Below, one piece after another: positions 1 to 8,300 of a stretch of DNA of 8,799 nucleotides (position 1 is its first letter; each line of letters starts with the position of its first letter). Below the pieces are notes generated by a model that was given only the letters and a program-made list of their open reading frames with translations, did no database searches and had not been told where the DNA came from. The position numbers and the translations under genes were made by a program. This stretch comes from Candidatus Glassiibacteriota bacterium (GTDB lineage: Bacteria; Gemmatimonadota; Glassbacteria; GWA2-58-10): assembly GCA_016934095.1 (NCBI GenBank), contig JAFGTO010000237.1:1-8799 (forward strand). Reading direction: 5' to 3'.

Positions 1-121
1 GCCCGATTGGCTGCGTCATCTGCGGCTCGCGGTACGAGCACTACAGCTTCACCGCCGCTTCCTTGCTCCCGGACAAATCAGGGTGTCTGGCACATCCGTG
101 CCCGGATCTCCGGCCACTTAG

Positions 122-336
122 CTACGCGGCCTCCGGTTCGTGAATAATCCGGGCTAGAGGGGCGTTGAAAAAAATCTCAACGTCCCGTGTTGAATTGAAC
201 AGCGAGCGCATTCCTCGCGGCTTACCGCGGGGCAAGCGAGCGAATAAAAAATAATCAGAAATACCTTGACAATCGAAGATTCCCCGCAGTTTGCTGCGGG
301 GAGTCTTCAAATCTATTGCGTCGTTGGCTGTCAAGG
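122..336 (-). repeat. Probable dispersed intergenic element with three hairpins
   Basis: Three stem-loops stand in a row. At 159-168/177-186 there is a 10-bp stem with one G-T wobble and an A-rich loop (AAAAAATC). At 213-220/225-232 there is an 8-bp stem with one wobble and loop CTTA, flanked by two direct copies of AGCGAGCG (201-208 and 235-242). At 275-289/294-308 there is a 15-bp stem with one wobble and loop TTTG. The third hairpin is framed by CCTTGACA (264-271) and TGTCAAGG (329-336). On the minus strand the palindromes happen to encode PRSKLRGIF and LPRGKPRG. From memory, unverified here, such peptides recur as spurious hypothetical proteins in many unrelated bacterial genomes, because they are translations of dispersed palindromic repeats. 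I therefore call a repeat and not a 72-residue gene. The outer limits are approximate. Confidence 0.6.
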
Positions 337-446
337 GCAAGGCAAGCCGTTTCCGCTGTAAATGTAAGAGTTCGGATATGTTATGCGGTTAATGCTCTTT
401 TGCCGCATGTTGCTGTCCCAGGAATGGAAACGGCCCTTGACAGCCA
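325..446. repeat. 122-base palindromic unit with long imperfect terminal inverted repeats
   Basis: The ends 325-338 (TGGCTGTCAAGGGC) and 433-446 are exact reverse complements over 14 bases. A second pair, GCCGTTTCC at 346-354 and GGAAACGGC at 426-434, continues the arms inward. The two pairs are contiguous in the right arm but separated by about 9 extra bases of CAAGG-like sequence in the left arm, as if that arm had gained a small duplication. A third inner pair, ATGCGG (383-388) and CCGCAT (403-408), lies in the middle. The layout fits a small non-autonomous mobile element or a structured RNA. No transposase is in the window, and the unit abuts the multi-hairpin element on its left. Confidence 0.45.
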
Positions 447-690
447 TATTCCCTGGAAATTTGTATTTTTCAATACGCTGGTAGTTAAGGCTAAATTTGG
501 CATGGAGATAGGCGTTTTGTCAAGTCAGTCGGCCGTCCGGCCACCCTCTGCTCCGTCTGCAACCCGGGGAAAGCGCAAGGTTAATACCCTGCCGGTGTAC
601 CGTGGTTCCGGCCCAGGGCCGGAATCCTGCCGCCTGTTTTACAGGGATGCAAGTGTTGGGAGGGGGTCGAAAGCCGGGGCAAGCGTGGAA

Positions 691-735
691 GATAAAAGGT
701 GATCCGGCCCTTCCCCGGCAGGGAAGGGCCGGATC
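691..735 (-). terminator. Intrinsic terminator of the three-gene operon
   Basis: A perfect 15-bp stem (701-715 against 721-735) closes a 5-base loop. Read on the minus strand it starts 8 bases after the TGA of the PorV-family gene and is followed by ACCTTTTATCTT, a moderately T-rich tail. The stem is very GC-rich at its core (CCGGCCC/GGGCCGG). On the plus strand no T-run follows, so it should act mainly in the minus direction, ending the operon transcript. Confidence 0.85.
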
Positions 736-743
736 GGCCGGGG

Positions 744-1955
744 TCAGAACCCGAATGAGATGGTGAAGAAGTTGTCCGCGGAAAGTCTTCCCTTGTTCCG
801 GTAGGCGTAGTTGAAAGTGATGTGCTTGTCGCCGAAAGTCTGCTTGAAGCCGCCTCCCATGCTGAGGCCGCGGAAAGTCGGATTTTCGCCATAGTAGGCC
901 CAGCCGGAAGCGTCCTCTCCCTCGGTGTACTCGTCCGTCTGGACTTGCCAGCCCATGCGCAGGGCCCCGGTCAGGAACGGGGTGAAATGGTAGTTAAACT
1001 CCGTGCCCACCGAATAGCTGATCGGGATGTTGCTGTTGCGCCAGATCTCGCCGGCCGACAGCCAGTTGTAACTCTCCGTGGTCATGATGTTATAGGCCAG
1101 TGCCAGCTTGACCACTGTGGGCAGGCGGTAGGTGTTGGTCTTGACTTCGAGCTGGCGGCCCGCCCTCTTGGAAATGGCCATCTTGTCCGCGGAATAATCA
1201 TCGTACCCGCCCGGGAAGAGGCCGTCCAGCCCCTGCGGCCCCACATCGTAGATCAGGTTCGGGCCGTCCATGGTGATATTGGTGCCCAGGTTCTGGATGG
1301 CGAAAGCGAACCTGATCTCCCGGTCCATCAGCTCGGTGTGGTAGATCGCCCCGGCATCGATGGCAAAGGCGTTGCCGGAGATGTTGCTGAACATGTCCTG
1401 GTGGATATACTTGACATTGAGGCCACCGATGAAGCGGTCCGAGAAATGGTAGGCGAAAGAACCGCCCATCTGGAAATCGTAGGCGTTGAAATACCTCCCG
1501 GTCCCGTTGGGGTTGGTGATCGAGGTGATCTCCATTTCAGGTATGTTCAGGTAACCGAAAAACCCACCCACCGTCATATTGCCGTCGGCGATCGGCACCG
1601 CCCCGGCGATAAAGCTGTAGGTCAGGTCGAGGGTGTAGTCCACCACCGTGACCATGAGCTCCCGTTTTTCAAGGAAGCCCAGGCCAGCGGGGTTCCACCA
1701 GATTGCAGAGATGTCGTCGGTCGCTGCCGTAAAAGCGCCGCCCAGCGCGATACCGCGGGCTCCTACCGGTATGGTGAGGAACTCCGCGGCCCTGACCCCG
1801 ACAAAGGAAGCATCCGCCGGCCTCCCCTGTTCGAGGTATTTATCCAGGCCGGTATACTCCTGCCTGGCGACACCCTGTCCCGAAACCGGCAGAGCGACGA
1901 ACGACAGGGCCAGACAGGCCGTCAAGATGGCTCGCATAGCCGTTTTCCTTAACAT
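744..1955 (-). CDS. PorV/PorQ-family outer-membrane beta-barrel protein
   Basis: The 403-residue protein is close to the usual length of PorV (about 390). It begins with a signal peptide (residues 1 to about 26, hydrophobic core from A9, probable cut after VSG). Residues 56-100 carry the family's N-terminal signature: FLTIPVGARGIALGGAF, then TDDISAIWWNPAGLGFLE. The rest is alternating, aromatic-rich beta-strand sequence, and it ends in SFGF, the terminal phenylalanine expected of an outer-membrane barrel. PorV and PorQ are FadL-like barrels of the type IX secretion system; PorV carries cargo from the translocon to the surface-attachment complex. Many FCB genomes hold several paralogues whose roles are unassigned, so no symbol is given. 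The start is supported by GGAGGT (1961-1966) five bases upstream. It is the last gene of the operon, 71 bases after a gene for a protein with a T9SS-like tail, which suggests a dedicated pair. The family call is firm; the pairing is inference. Confidence 0.93.
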   Translation of the reverse strand: MLRKTAMRAILTACLALSFVALPVSGQGVARQEYTGLDKYLEQGRPADASFVGVRAAEFLTIPVGARGIALGGAFTAATDDISAIWWNPAGLGFLEKRELMVTVVDYTLDLTYSFIAGAVPIADGNMTVGGFFGYLNIPEMEITSITNPNGTGRYFNAYDFQMGGSFAYHFSDRFIGGLNVKYIHQDMFSNISGNAFAIDAGAIYHTELMDREIRFAFAIQNLGTNITMDGPNLIYDVGPQGLDGLFPGGYDDYSADKMAISKRAGRQLEVKTNTYRLPTVVKLALAYNIMTTESYNWLSAGEIWRNSNIPISYSVGTEFNYHFTPFLTGALRMGWQVQTDEYTEGEDASGWAYYGENPTFRGLSMGGGFKQTFGDKHITFNYAYRNKGRLSADNFFTISFGF

Positions 1956-2010
1956 ATGTTACCTCCGTTAGGTTCGAGGATGATCTCTTATACCGTCAAA
2001 ATTACTGGCC

Positions 2011-2028
2011 GAGCCCCCGGCGGGACTC
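2011..2028 (-). other. Small stem-loop overlapping the stop codon of the secreted-protein gene
   Basis: In minus-strand RNA, GAGUCCC and GGGGCUC can pair over 7 bp (one G-U) around a GCCG loop. The hairpin includes the last bases of the TGA stop. A short AATTTTG lies about 8 bases beyond, too weak and too far for a confident terminator. It could reduce read-through into the PorV-family gene or protect the upstream message, or be chance. Confidence 0.25.
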
Positions 2029-5000
2029 AGTTGATGATGTAAAACTTGCCGGTATAAGTCTCTCCCCGCGCGTCCGTCACGTGGAAGAAATACAGTCCGC
2101 TGGCAACGGTCTGTCCGAAGCGGTTCTGCAGGTTCCAGGGCTCGGTCCCGCTGTGGTTGTCGAACCCCACGAAAATCCTGGGGTTGCTCTGCTGGTCCAG
2201 CCTGTCCCAGTCGGTATAGTTGCCCCAGCCGAAGCGGTTCCTGCCCGTGTGGTTGAGCACGTTGACCAGGTTTCCTCCCAGGGAATAGATCCGGATCGTG
2301 CACTGGTCCGGGAGGTTGACGAACTCGATCCTGCGGGACAGCGGAGACATATCCAGTACCGAGGTGCCTATATAAGGATTTGGCACCACCCGGATCTTTT
2401 TCAGGTCCGCATCTTCCGGGTTCATGGTCATGGGCTTGATATTGATCTGCCATTTATCGCCCGGACAAGGCGGATCCGGCACCTGGGTGAAGACTGTCAT
2501 GTCGTCGTTCCAGAAACCCAGGCAAACCGTGAGGGTCATCTTCGTACCGGAAGCCGGCATGGAAGTTATGTCCGTAAAAGTCCACGGCACGGCATTGACC
2601 CAAATGGCAAACTCGTCCGTATTGCTTGCCGGAATCTTATCGAACATCTGGTTGGCACGCTCTTCCCTGGGCACGCCATTTTTGATATCGGAATAGAAGC
2701 CTCCATAACTGCCGCTGGCCATGAACCCCCAGCAGACCTTGCCGTTGTCGTCCGTGTAGGTGCCGAACGGGACAGTCTCGCCGCGCATCACGTCCACAAC
2801 CTCAACGCTCAGGTCATCTCCCGCTGACTTCCAGGTGATCTCCCAGATACCGGTTCGTACCCAGGCCCTGTTTCCGGGATTAATGCCGAAAGCCGCGCTG
2901 GGGCCTGTACAGCCCAGAGGTCCGGACGCAGCGGCAAACGCTACAGTTCCCCCGGTGTAACCACCCGGGTCCATGTCCGCATACGAACTCCAGATCTTAT
3001 TCTCTGCCTCAAGCTGATAGATCATCGGGTTAAAACTATAATCCACTTCAACAACATAGCTGACTCCAAAGTAGTCCGGCTTGTCGTTGAAGGCGAGATG
3101 CGCATTGTCCCTGGCGTCAAAAGACATGGGGTCAACCATGGGAGTGCCCCCGCCGTCCACCAGAGCCAGTTCTACTTTGCGATGGTTCCAGTTACAGAAA
3201 TAGTAGATAATATCCAGGTCGGTACAGGCTATATAAGCGCTTACGTCCTCTTTGAGCTTCTCGTCGTTGATAGTCGTAACACTGAAATCCAGCCTGGGCT
3301 GCAGGAACTGGGGTGGTTCCGTCAGCTTTCCGTTCCCATCCCCGGCAAGCTCCAGGGATTCCGCATCCACTGTTGCCGGGCCCACGTAAGTCACGCCGTT
3401 GAAACTGGCGGACCTGAAGTTGCTGGCGTCGCTGCGCGGGACCACGGTGTAGAGGCCCTCGCCCGGCCGGTTCCAGGTCTTGCCGCTGCCCTCGAAAGGC
3501 AGGCTGAACTCCTCGCCGGTGGCCGGGTCGCAGTTCTTGTCGTAAGGTACCAGGGCGTACCAGACTTTCAAGCCGTTCCTCAGGCGGTAATACGGATCGT
3601 CGTCATCCCAGCGGTCCACGAAGTAGAAGTGGATGTTGCCGTCGCTGATGCTGCAGGAGTCGACCAGCTCGGAGTGGCTGTCGCTGGGTCCTACGAAGCT
3701 GCGGTAGAGCCGGTAGCCCTCGAAGTCATACTTCCGGTAGATACCTTCGGGATCGGCTTCTAACTCGTGCAGCTTGTAATAGAAATTATCCTGGGTATTG
3801 ATGTTTACATTGCTCCAGGTAATGGTGACCTGCCTGTCGCCGGGGATGATGGTCAGCGGGGGCGGCTTGGGAGTTTCGGGAAAGGAAAAGCCGGTCTGCA
3901 GGGCCAGGTCGGCCACCGCCGCGTGCAGCTCCATGGGTATGAACTGGTCCTGCATCACCGGGTCGTCGATATTGCCGATCTCCCTGGCCGGCATGGCCAT
4001 AGGCGGGCTTTTCGGATAGACGAACATCAGCACGTAGTCGCAGCTGGTGGTGTCCCGGGGAGCGATATCGTGGAGCTCCGAGTAGCACGAATAGCACATC
4101 CGCCCGCCGGAACCCCAGAGCCACTGTTCGTACCTGGCGTCCTCGGGGTCGAGCATGCCTGGGAACCCCATGGCCGGCTTATTGTTAAAGGGATTCGTCA
4201 TCCCGGGATAGAGGTCCTCGGCCTGGCCCAGCAGGGCCCGGTAGACCATTCCCCTCTCCAGCAGCAGGAGATCCTTGGCCTGGTCGAAACCGAACTCGGC
4301 GTGCCAGCGCATGTTGTTCTGGTTGGTGAACTCCATGGTTTCGTCGTGGTACGAGGGATAGCGGAGCATCTTGTGCCCGACCATGAAAGCATAGGTCGGC
4401 GACAGGTCGTCCACTCCGTTCTGATCCACCACGCAGGCGATGCCTTTGGCCGGGTGCAGTGCCCAGCCTTCATCCATGCTTACCGCGTCGGAGCCGATGC
4501 CAAAGTAGTTGGTCACGTAGATCAGGCAGAGCCCGTCCCAGGCCACTCCGTCAGGCACGGCGGACACTCCGGCAGCAAAGTCCGGGTTGGGGTTCCACTT
4601 CAGGTATTCGGACATGTTCCTGACAAAAAGGTGCCCGTATACCATGTTATTGTTTTCCTTGTAATCCAGGAAATAGAAAGCGTATTCCAGCGAGATGCCG
4701 ATCGGCACGTTCTGCTGGTTGGTGCTGGTACGGAAAGCACCGGTACAGAAAGTAACCATGGTCTCGTTGCCGATGAGCACGGGATCGCCGGAAGGGCTTC
4801 TGCCTGCGCGGAACTCCTGCGGCCAGCTCGCCAGGTCATCGGCGTCAAGCGAAGTCCAGACCCGGTTGGCCTCCAGGCGGTTGCTGGCCTGCTCCATGTT
4901 CTCGCCGGCATTGTATAGCGACTGCAGCACATCATAGGCTTCGAGGGTACCGCGGCCGCCGTTGGTTTCCCTGCCCCGGCCGCTGCTGTAGGCGGTATCC

Positions 5001-5263
5001 TCGGGAACACCGTCAGCGTTGAGGTCCCGGACCACCGCCGCTGTGTATCCCCAGGTGCCTTCATAAGTGGGGATATAGTTGCCCGAGCCCCTGGGGAACT
5101 GGCTGATCCCGTCCAGGGGCAGGGTTTTCGTGGTAACATTCAAGCCCACGTTATTGCCCTGGGACATCCTGTCGTTTCTTATCTCCGCCAGCGCCGGAGA
5201 AGCCAGGCACACCGCCAGGACAAGCAGAACCAATTTCATCAACAATTCCCTTTGTGGTCGCAT
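2027..5263 (-). CDS. Large secreted protein with a type IX secretion type A-like C-terminal sorting domain, function unknown
   Basis: This 1078-residue protein has a signal peptide (charged start, hydrophobic core about 10-22, SPALA cut before E27). Residues 80-89 read DLNADGVPED, a short calcium-loop-like motif. Residues about 40-460 form an uncharacterised module. Residues about 466-577 look like a fibronectin type III-type domain: PPPLTIIPGDRQVTITW, then YEGYRLYRS-like and WYALVPYD strands. Residues about 650-945 are a second uncharacterised, beta-rich part. The tail (about 955-1078) matches a T9SS type A sorting domain: RVVPNPY at 958-964, a CTIRIYSLGGNLV strand, WNLQNRFGQTVASGLYFFHV, and a last strand GKFYIIN. 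Such tails direct export across the outer membrane and surface attachment or release. I see no catalytic motif. The mature chain has 15 cysteines, including CYSC at 390-393. The gene lies between a TonB-dependent receptor and a PorV-family gene, so a surface partner of the receptor is plausible, though a structural or adhesive role is equally compatible. Confidence 0.93.
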   Translation of the reverse strand: MRPQRELLMKLVLLVLAVCLASPALAEIRNDRMSQGNNVGLNVTTKTLPLDGISQFPRGSGNYIPTYEGTWGYTAAVVRDLNADGVPEDTAYSSGRGRETNGGRGTLEAYDVLQSLYNAGENMEQASNRLEANRVWTSLDADDLASWPQEFRAGRSPSGDPVLIGNETMVTFCTGAFRTSTNQQNVPIGISLEYAFYFLDYKENNNMVYGHLFVRNMSEYLKWNPNPDFAAGVSAVPDGVAWDGLCLIYVTNYFGIGSDAVSMDEGWALHPAKGIACVVDQNGVDDLSPTYAFMVGHKMLRYPSYHDETMEFTNQNNMRWHAEFGFDQAKDLLLLERGMVYRALLGQAEDLYPGMTNPFNNKPAMGFPGMLDPEDARYEQWLWGSGGRMCYSCYSELHDIAPRDTTSCDYVLMFVYPKSPPMAMPAREIGNIDDPVMQDQFIPMELHAAVADLALQTGFSFPETPKPPPLTIIPGDRQVTITWSNVNINTQDNFYYKLHELEADPEGIYRKYDFEGYRLYRSFVGPSDSHSELVDSCSISDGNIHFYFVDRWDDDDPYYRLRNGLKVWYALVPYDKNCDPATGEEFSLPFEGSGKTWNRPGEGLYTVVPRSDASNFRSASFNGVTYVGPATVDAESLELAGDGNGKLTEPPQFLQPRLDFSVTTINDEKLKEDVSAYIACTDLDIIYYFCNWNHRKVELALVDGGGTPMVDPMSFDARDNAHLAFNDKPDYFGVSYVVEVDYSFNPMIYQLEAENKIWSSYADMDPGGYTGGTVAFAAASGPLGCTGPSAAFGINPGNRAWVRTGIWEITWKSAGDDLSVEVVDVMRGETVPFGTYTDDNGKVCWGFMASGSYGGFYSDIKNGVPREERANQMFDKIPASNTDEFAIWVNAVPWTFTDITSMPASGTKMTLTVCLGFWNDDMTVFTQVPDPPCPGDKWQINIKPMTMNPEDADLKKIRVVPNPYIGTSVLDMSPLSRRIEFVNLPDQCTIRIYSLGGNLVNVLNHTGRNRFGWGNYTDWDRLDQQSNPRIFVGFDNHSGTEPWNLQNRFGQTVASGLYFFHVTDARGETYTGKFYIIN

Positions 5264-5270
5264 ATCAATT

Positions 5271-5277
5271 CTCCTCT
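5271..5277 (-). promoter_or_regulatory. Ribosome-binding site that decides the start of the secreted-protein gene
   Basis: AGAGGAG lies 7 bases before the ATG at 5263. The alternative ATG eight codons downstream, which would begin the signal peptide at MKLVLL, has only AAGGG upstream. The first ATG is therefore preferred, giving an N-region MRPQRELLMK before the hydrophobic core. Confidence 0.75.
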
Positions 5278-5333
5278 AAGAAAACCACTTGGGTAGAACA
5301 GGCGAAAGAGTCAGGCTTAACCGAGGCGTGAAC

Positions 5334-8300
5334 TCAGAAAGTGAAATCCACTCCCAGGCGGATCTGCCGGGCCGGCCCCCAGGCCTGCCAGGCCATGGTC
5401 TGGTTCATCACCGAGTTGGCGATGTTTCCCTTGGCCGCCTCCATCACGGTCAGCACACCATCGCCGTTGAAATCGGCCTGGAAGCGGTGCCTCTGGACAT
5501 CAGTCAGGCTGGGGTCGTCCCAGCGCAAGTCCACGCCGCCGGTGGGTCCCCAGCGGTTCCCCTCGAAAGTATGGCCCGAGGGATACGGAGTGGAAAACTT
5601 GCGGTTGAGCACGTTGAAAATTTCCGAGAACACACTCACCCGCATGCCTCTACCCAGGTAGAAACTCTTGCCGAGCTTGAGATCGAGATTGGTGTCCCAG
5701 CGCCCGCGGAAGTAGTTCACCCCGCCGATGATATTGCCGCCGCGGCGGGTCAGCCACATTACGCCGGTAAGGGGATTGTACTCGGTATAGTTATTCTGCG
5801 CCCTGTCGTAGAGCGGCTCTCCGCTCATCAAGGTCAGGATGGCATTGACCCTGACATTCTTGAGAACCGTGTTGGCGGTTGTGCCGGCCTGGAAATCGTC
5901 CGGGAACAGGTAGTTGAAATAGGCAGTCAGCTTATGGGTCCGGTCTCCCAGGATCGGGCGGATCTCATCCGGCGGCCTGAAATGCTCGCCGGTGGTCGGG
6001 TCCATAAAAATCCAGAAGTCGCTGGTGCTGAAATAGTTGCTTCCCGTGGTCCTGGAGAACTGCAGGGTATAGATCAGGTTGAAAGCGAAGTTGTCCGAGA
6101 ACCGCTTCTTCAGGGTCAGGTCCATACCCTTGATATTACCGTTGTCCTTGTTATCGTACCCGGTCTCCCAGGTGCGCACCCTGCGCTCGGTATGGTACAT
6201 GTAATAGTCCCTGAAAAACTCCCTGGTGGCCAGGTTGCCGGTAACATCCCGGTAATAGGCCACCATGTCCAGCACCATGTCGTTGGAGAGCAGGTAGCTG
6301 AGACCGGCCTCGAAAGCATCGGTCCTCGAGTATTCGAGGTTGCCGGGATTGGAGCCGCTGAAAATGAAATCCATGCTCTGCAGCTGGGTGAAAACTCCAT
6401 AGGCAAACCGCATCTGAGATTTGTCGGTAACCGGGAAAGCCACGTCGAAGCGGGGGGACCACTCATTGATGTCCCTGGGGAAGTAAGTCTCTCCCCACTG
6501 GTCGCCGTAGCGGAAACCCCAGTTGTTCTCAGGCTTGAACGAGTCGTAGCGGATGCCGTAGTTGAACACGAAATCGCCGAGGTCCGTGCGGTTCTGCAGG
6601 TAAAAGGCATACATCTTGGGCTTGTAGTTGAACTCGTTGTTGAGGTCCCGCTGGTTCCTGCCGGTCATCGGGTTGATATCGAACTTGTGGTTATCGAAGC
6701 CCGTATACTGGTACCCGACCTTGGCCCTGTTCCGGCGGTCGAGCTGGAAGTCGAGGTCCGCCTTGTAGTTCCGCTGTTCCTCGCGGAGGTAGCGGTAAGT
6801 CAGCCAGTAGAGCTCGGCATTATTTACATAGAGGAACGGGGTGGGGTAGCCGTATTCGTGCGACCAGTTGGTCACCCCGTCCGGATAGTAAATTCTCGCC
6901 TGTTCAGGGGTCCTGGGGAATTCCCGGTTGGGGAAAGTCTCCACCTCGAAGGGGATATCGTGCGCCGACCAGCTCATGAAAGTATTGTCGCGGGTGTAAT
7001 CGTCCTTCAGGTTCGAGCTGTTGACGTCCTGGGTCCTGAAATCGGTGTAGCGGAACTGCAGGGTGGCGTTGCGCAACGACGACTGGTAAAAATCCCAGTT
7101 GAACCCGGCCAGCAGGTTGGAAGTGCGGGTCCTCCTGCCGTAGGTCTGCGGGATCACTACCACCGTATCGGGGTCCGCCGCCCAGTTCCGGTGGGAAACC
7201 ATGCTCGGAGTGATCCTGCCGTTATCGAAATAGTCGCCGGGATAGGACCGCTGGAAGCGGGAGAAATTGGAGCTGCCGACAAATTTCAGTCCCTTGACCG
7301 GTGAATAAGTGAGCTTGCCGCTGGCCAGGGTCCTGTCCGACCAGTTGTAAGGCTGGCGCACCGGGTTGCTCGGCGAGAACAGGCTGGAGTCCAGGCCCAT
7401 CTTGTCGGCAAAGAACGCCCGGCCTGTCTGCAGCATTTCCAGGGTATAGGCTGGCATCTGGTTGCCCAGCACCTGGTCGTTGCGCACCGCATTGTTGAGG
7501 ATATCGACAAACCTCTGGTCGATTCCGCGGAAGCCTTCGTCCGCATGGGTAGGGGAGTTGTCGGCCATCCCCTGGATCTCGCTGGAGCCGTGGAAAAACA
7601 GGTTGGGGATTCCGGGAACCGGCCCGCCGATATTGGCCTGGAGCTGGTTGTAGCCGTAATCTGCGGTTCTGGGGTTCTGCTCGTCCGTGGTGAAGCGGAC
7701 ATTACCTTTCAGGGAGGAGCCGCCTTCCTTGGTGACCACGTTGATAATGCCGGACTGGGCGTTCCCGTACTCGGCCTGGAAACCCCCGGTGACTATGTCG
7801 ACTTCTTCAACCGACCCGGTGGAGAACTCCAGGGGAGAGACATCCTCGCCGAGCGAGCCGAGCTCCTGCTCCCAGACCCATCCCAGGCCGCTGCGGAAGG
7901 GATTTGCGGTGTAGTTGCGCACCGGGACCCCGTCGATGACCATGACATTCTCGCCGACACGGCCGCCGCGGATACGAACTCCGCGGCCCCAACCTCCCTG
8001 GCCGCCGCTCTGCACCCCGGCCTCGAGCACAAGCAGGTCTTCCAGCTTGGTCGAGGGCATTTCCTGGATCCGGTCCGCAGTCAGGCGGTGCTTGGTCACC
8101 GTGTTGTCTCTGGGGATCAGCACGTCGGCCTCGGCTTCCACTGTGATCCCGCCCAGCTCGATCACCGTGGAGCTGATAGCTGCATCCACCGTGGCGGTTT
8201 GGCCTGCGAGAATCAGCTGGTTGGTGAAAGTAACCTGCTGGTAGCCGGTGAAGGAGAACGTTATATCCCGCCGGCCGGGCGGAACGTTCAAAATGAAATA

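Larger units (their letters stand above)
1..690. other. Intergenic region with no convincing complete gene; rich in hairpins
   Basis: This stretch lies downstream of the operon. The longest frames in it are built across palindromes and resemble no protein family I know. All three plus-strand frames are open from the left edge to about 118-144. One of them (3-143) reads CVIC and later CLAHPC, so the tail of a plus-strand gene entering from the left cannot be excluded, but no frame stands out. From about 150 the sequence is a series of hairpins and inverted repeats, listed separately. Two more small palindromes lie near the operon end: 604-626, where TTCCGGCCC and GGGCCGGAA surround one A, and 633-645, CCTGT-TTT-ACAGG. 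I see no tRNA, rRNA or CRISPR structure. Confidence 0.6.

Noticed and set aside
381..415. Integron attC-like site in the palindromic unit
   Set aside because: The core-site sequences (GTTRRRY and its partner) are not present in the right places, and no cassette array or integrase is visible.
316..702. 128-codon plus-strand open frame in the left intergenic region
   Set aside because: It runs through the inverted repeats and into the operon terminator, lacks a clear ribosome-binding site and resembles no protein I know.
1914..1925. LTAC in the PorV-family signal peptide as a lipobox
   Set aside because: The cysteine is at residue 14 with only a few hydrophobic residues before it, and the hydrophobic core continues after it, so a standard signal peptide fits better.
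822..1952. Plus-strand open frame covering almost the whole PorV-family gene
   Set aside because: The minus-strand protein has a signal peptide, family signature, ribosome-binding site and terminator; the plus frame has none.
4085..4096. CYSC in the secreted protein as a c-type haem site
   Set aside because: The haem motif needs CxxCH; here the next residue is tyrosine.
3767..4918. Plus-strand open frame opposite the secreted-protein gene
   Set aside because: Antisense shadow with the same low-complexity Val/Gly/His character and no recognisable family.
5289..7304. Long plus-strand open frame opposite the receptor gene
   Set aside because: It is the mirror of a well-supported receptor reading frame. 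Its translation is rich in Val, Gly, His and Pro without domains, as expected from the antisense of GC-rich codons.
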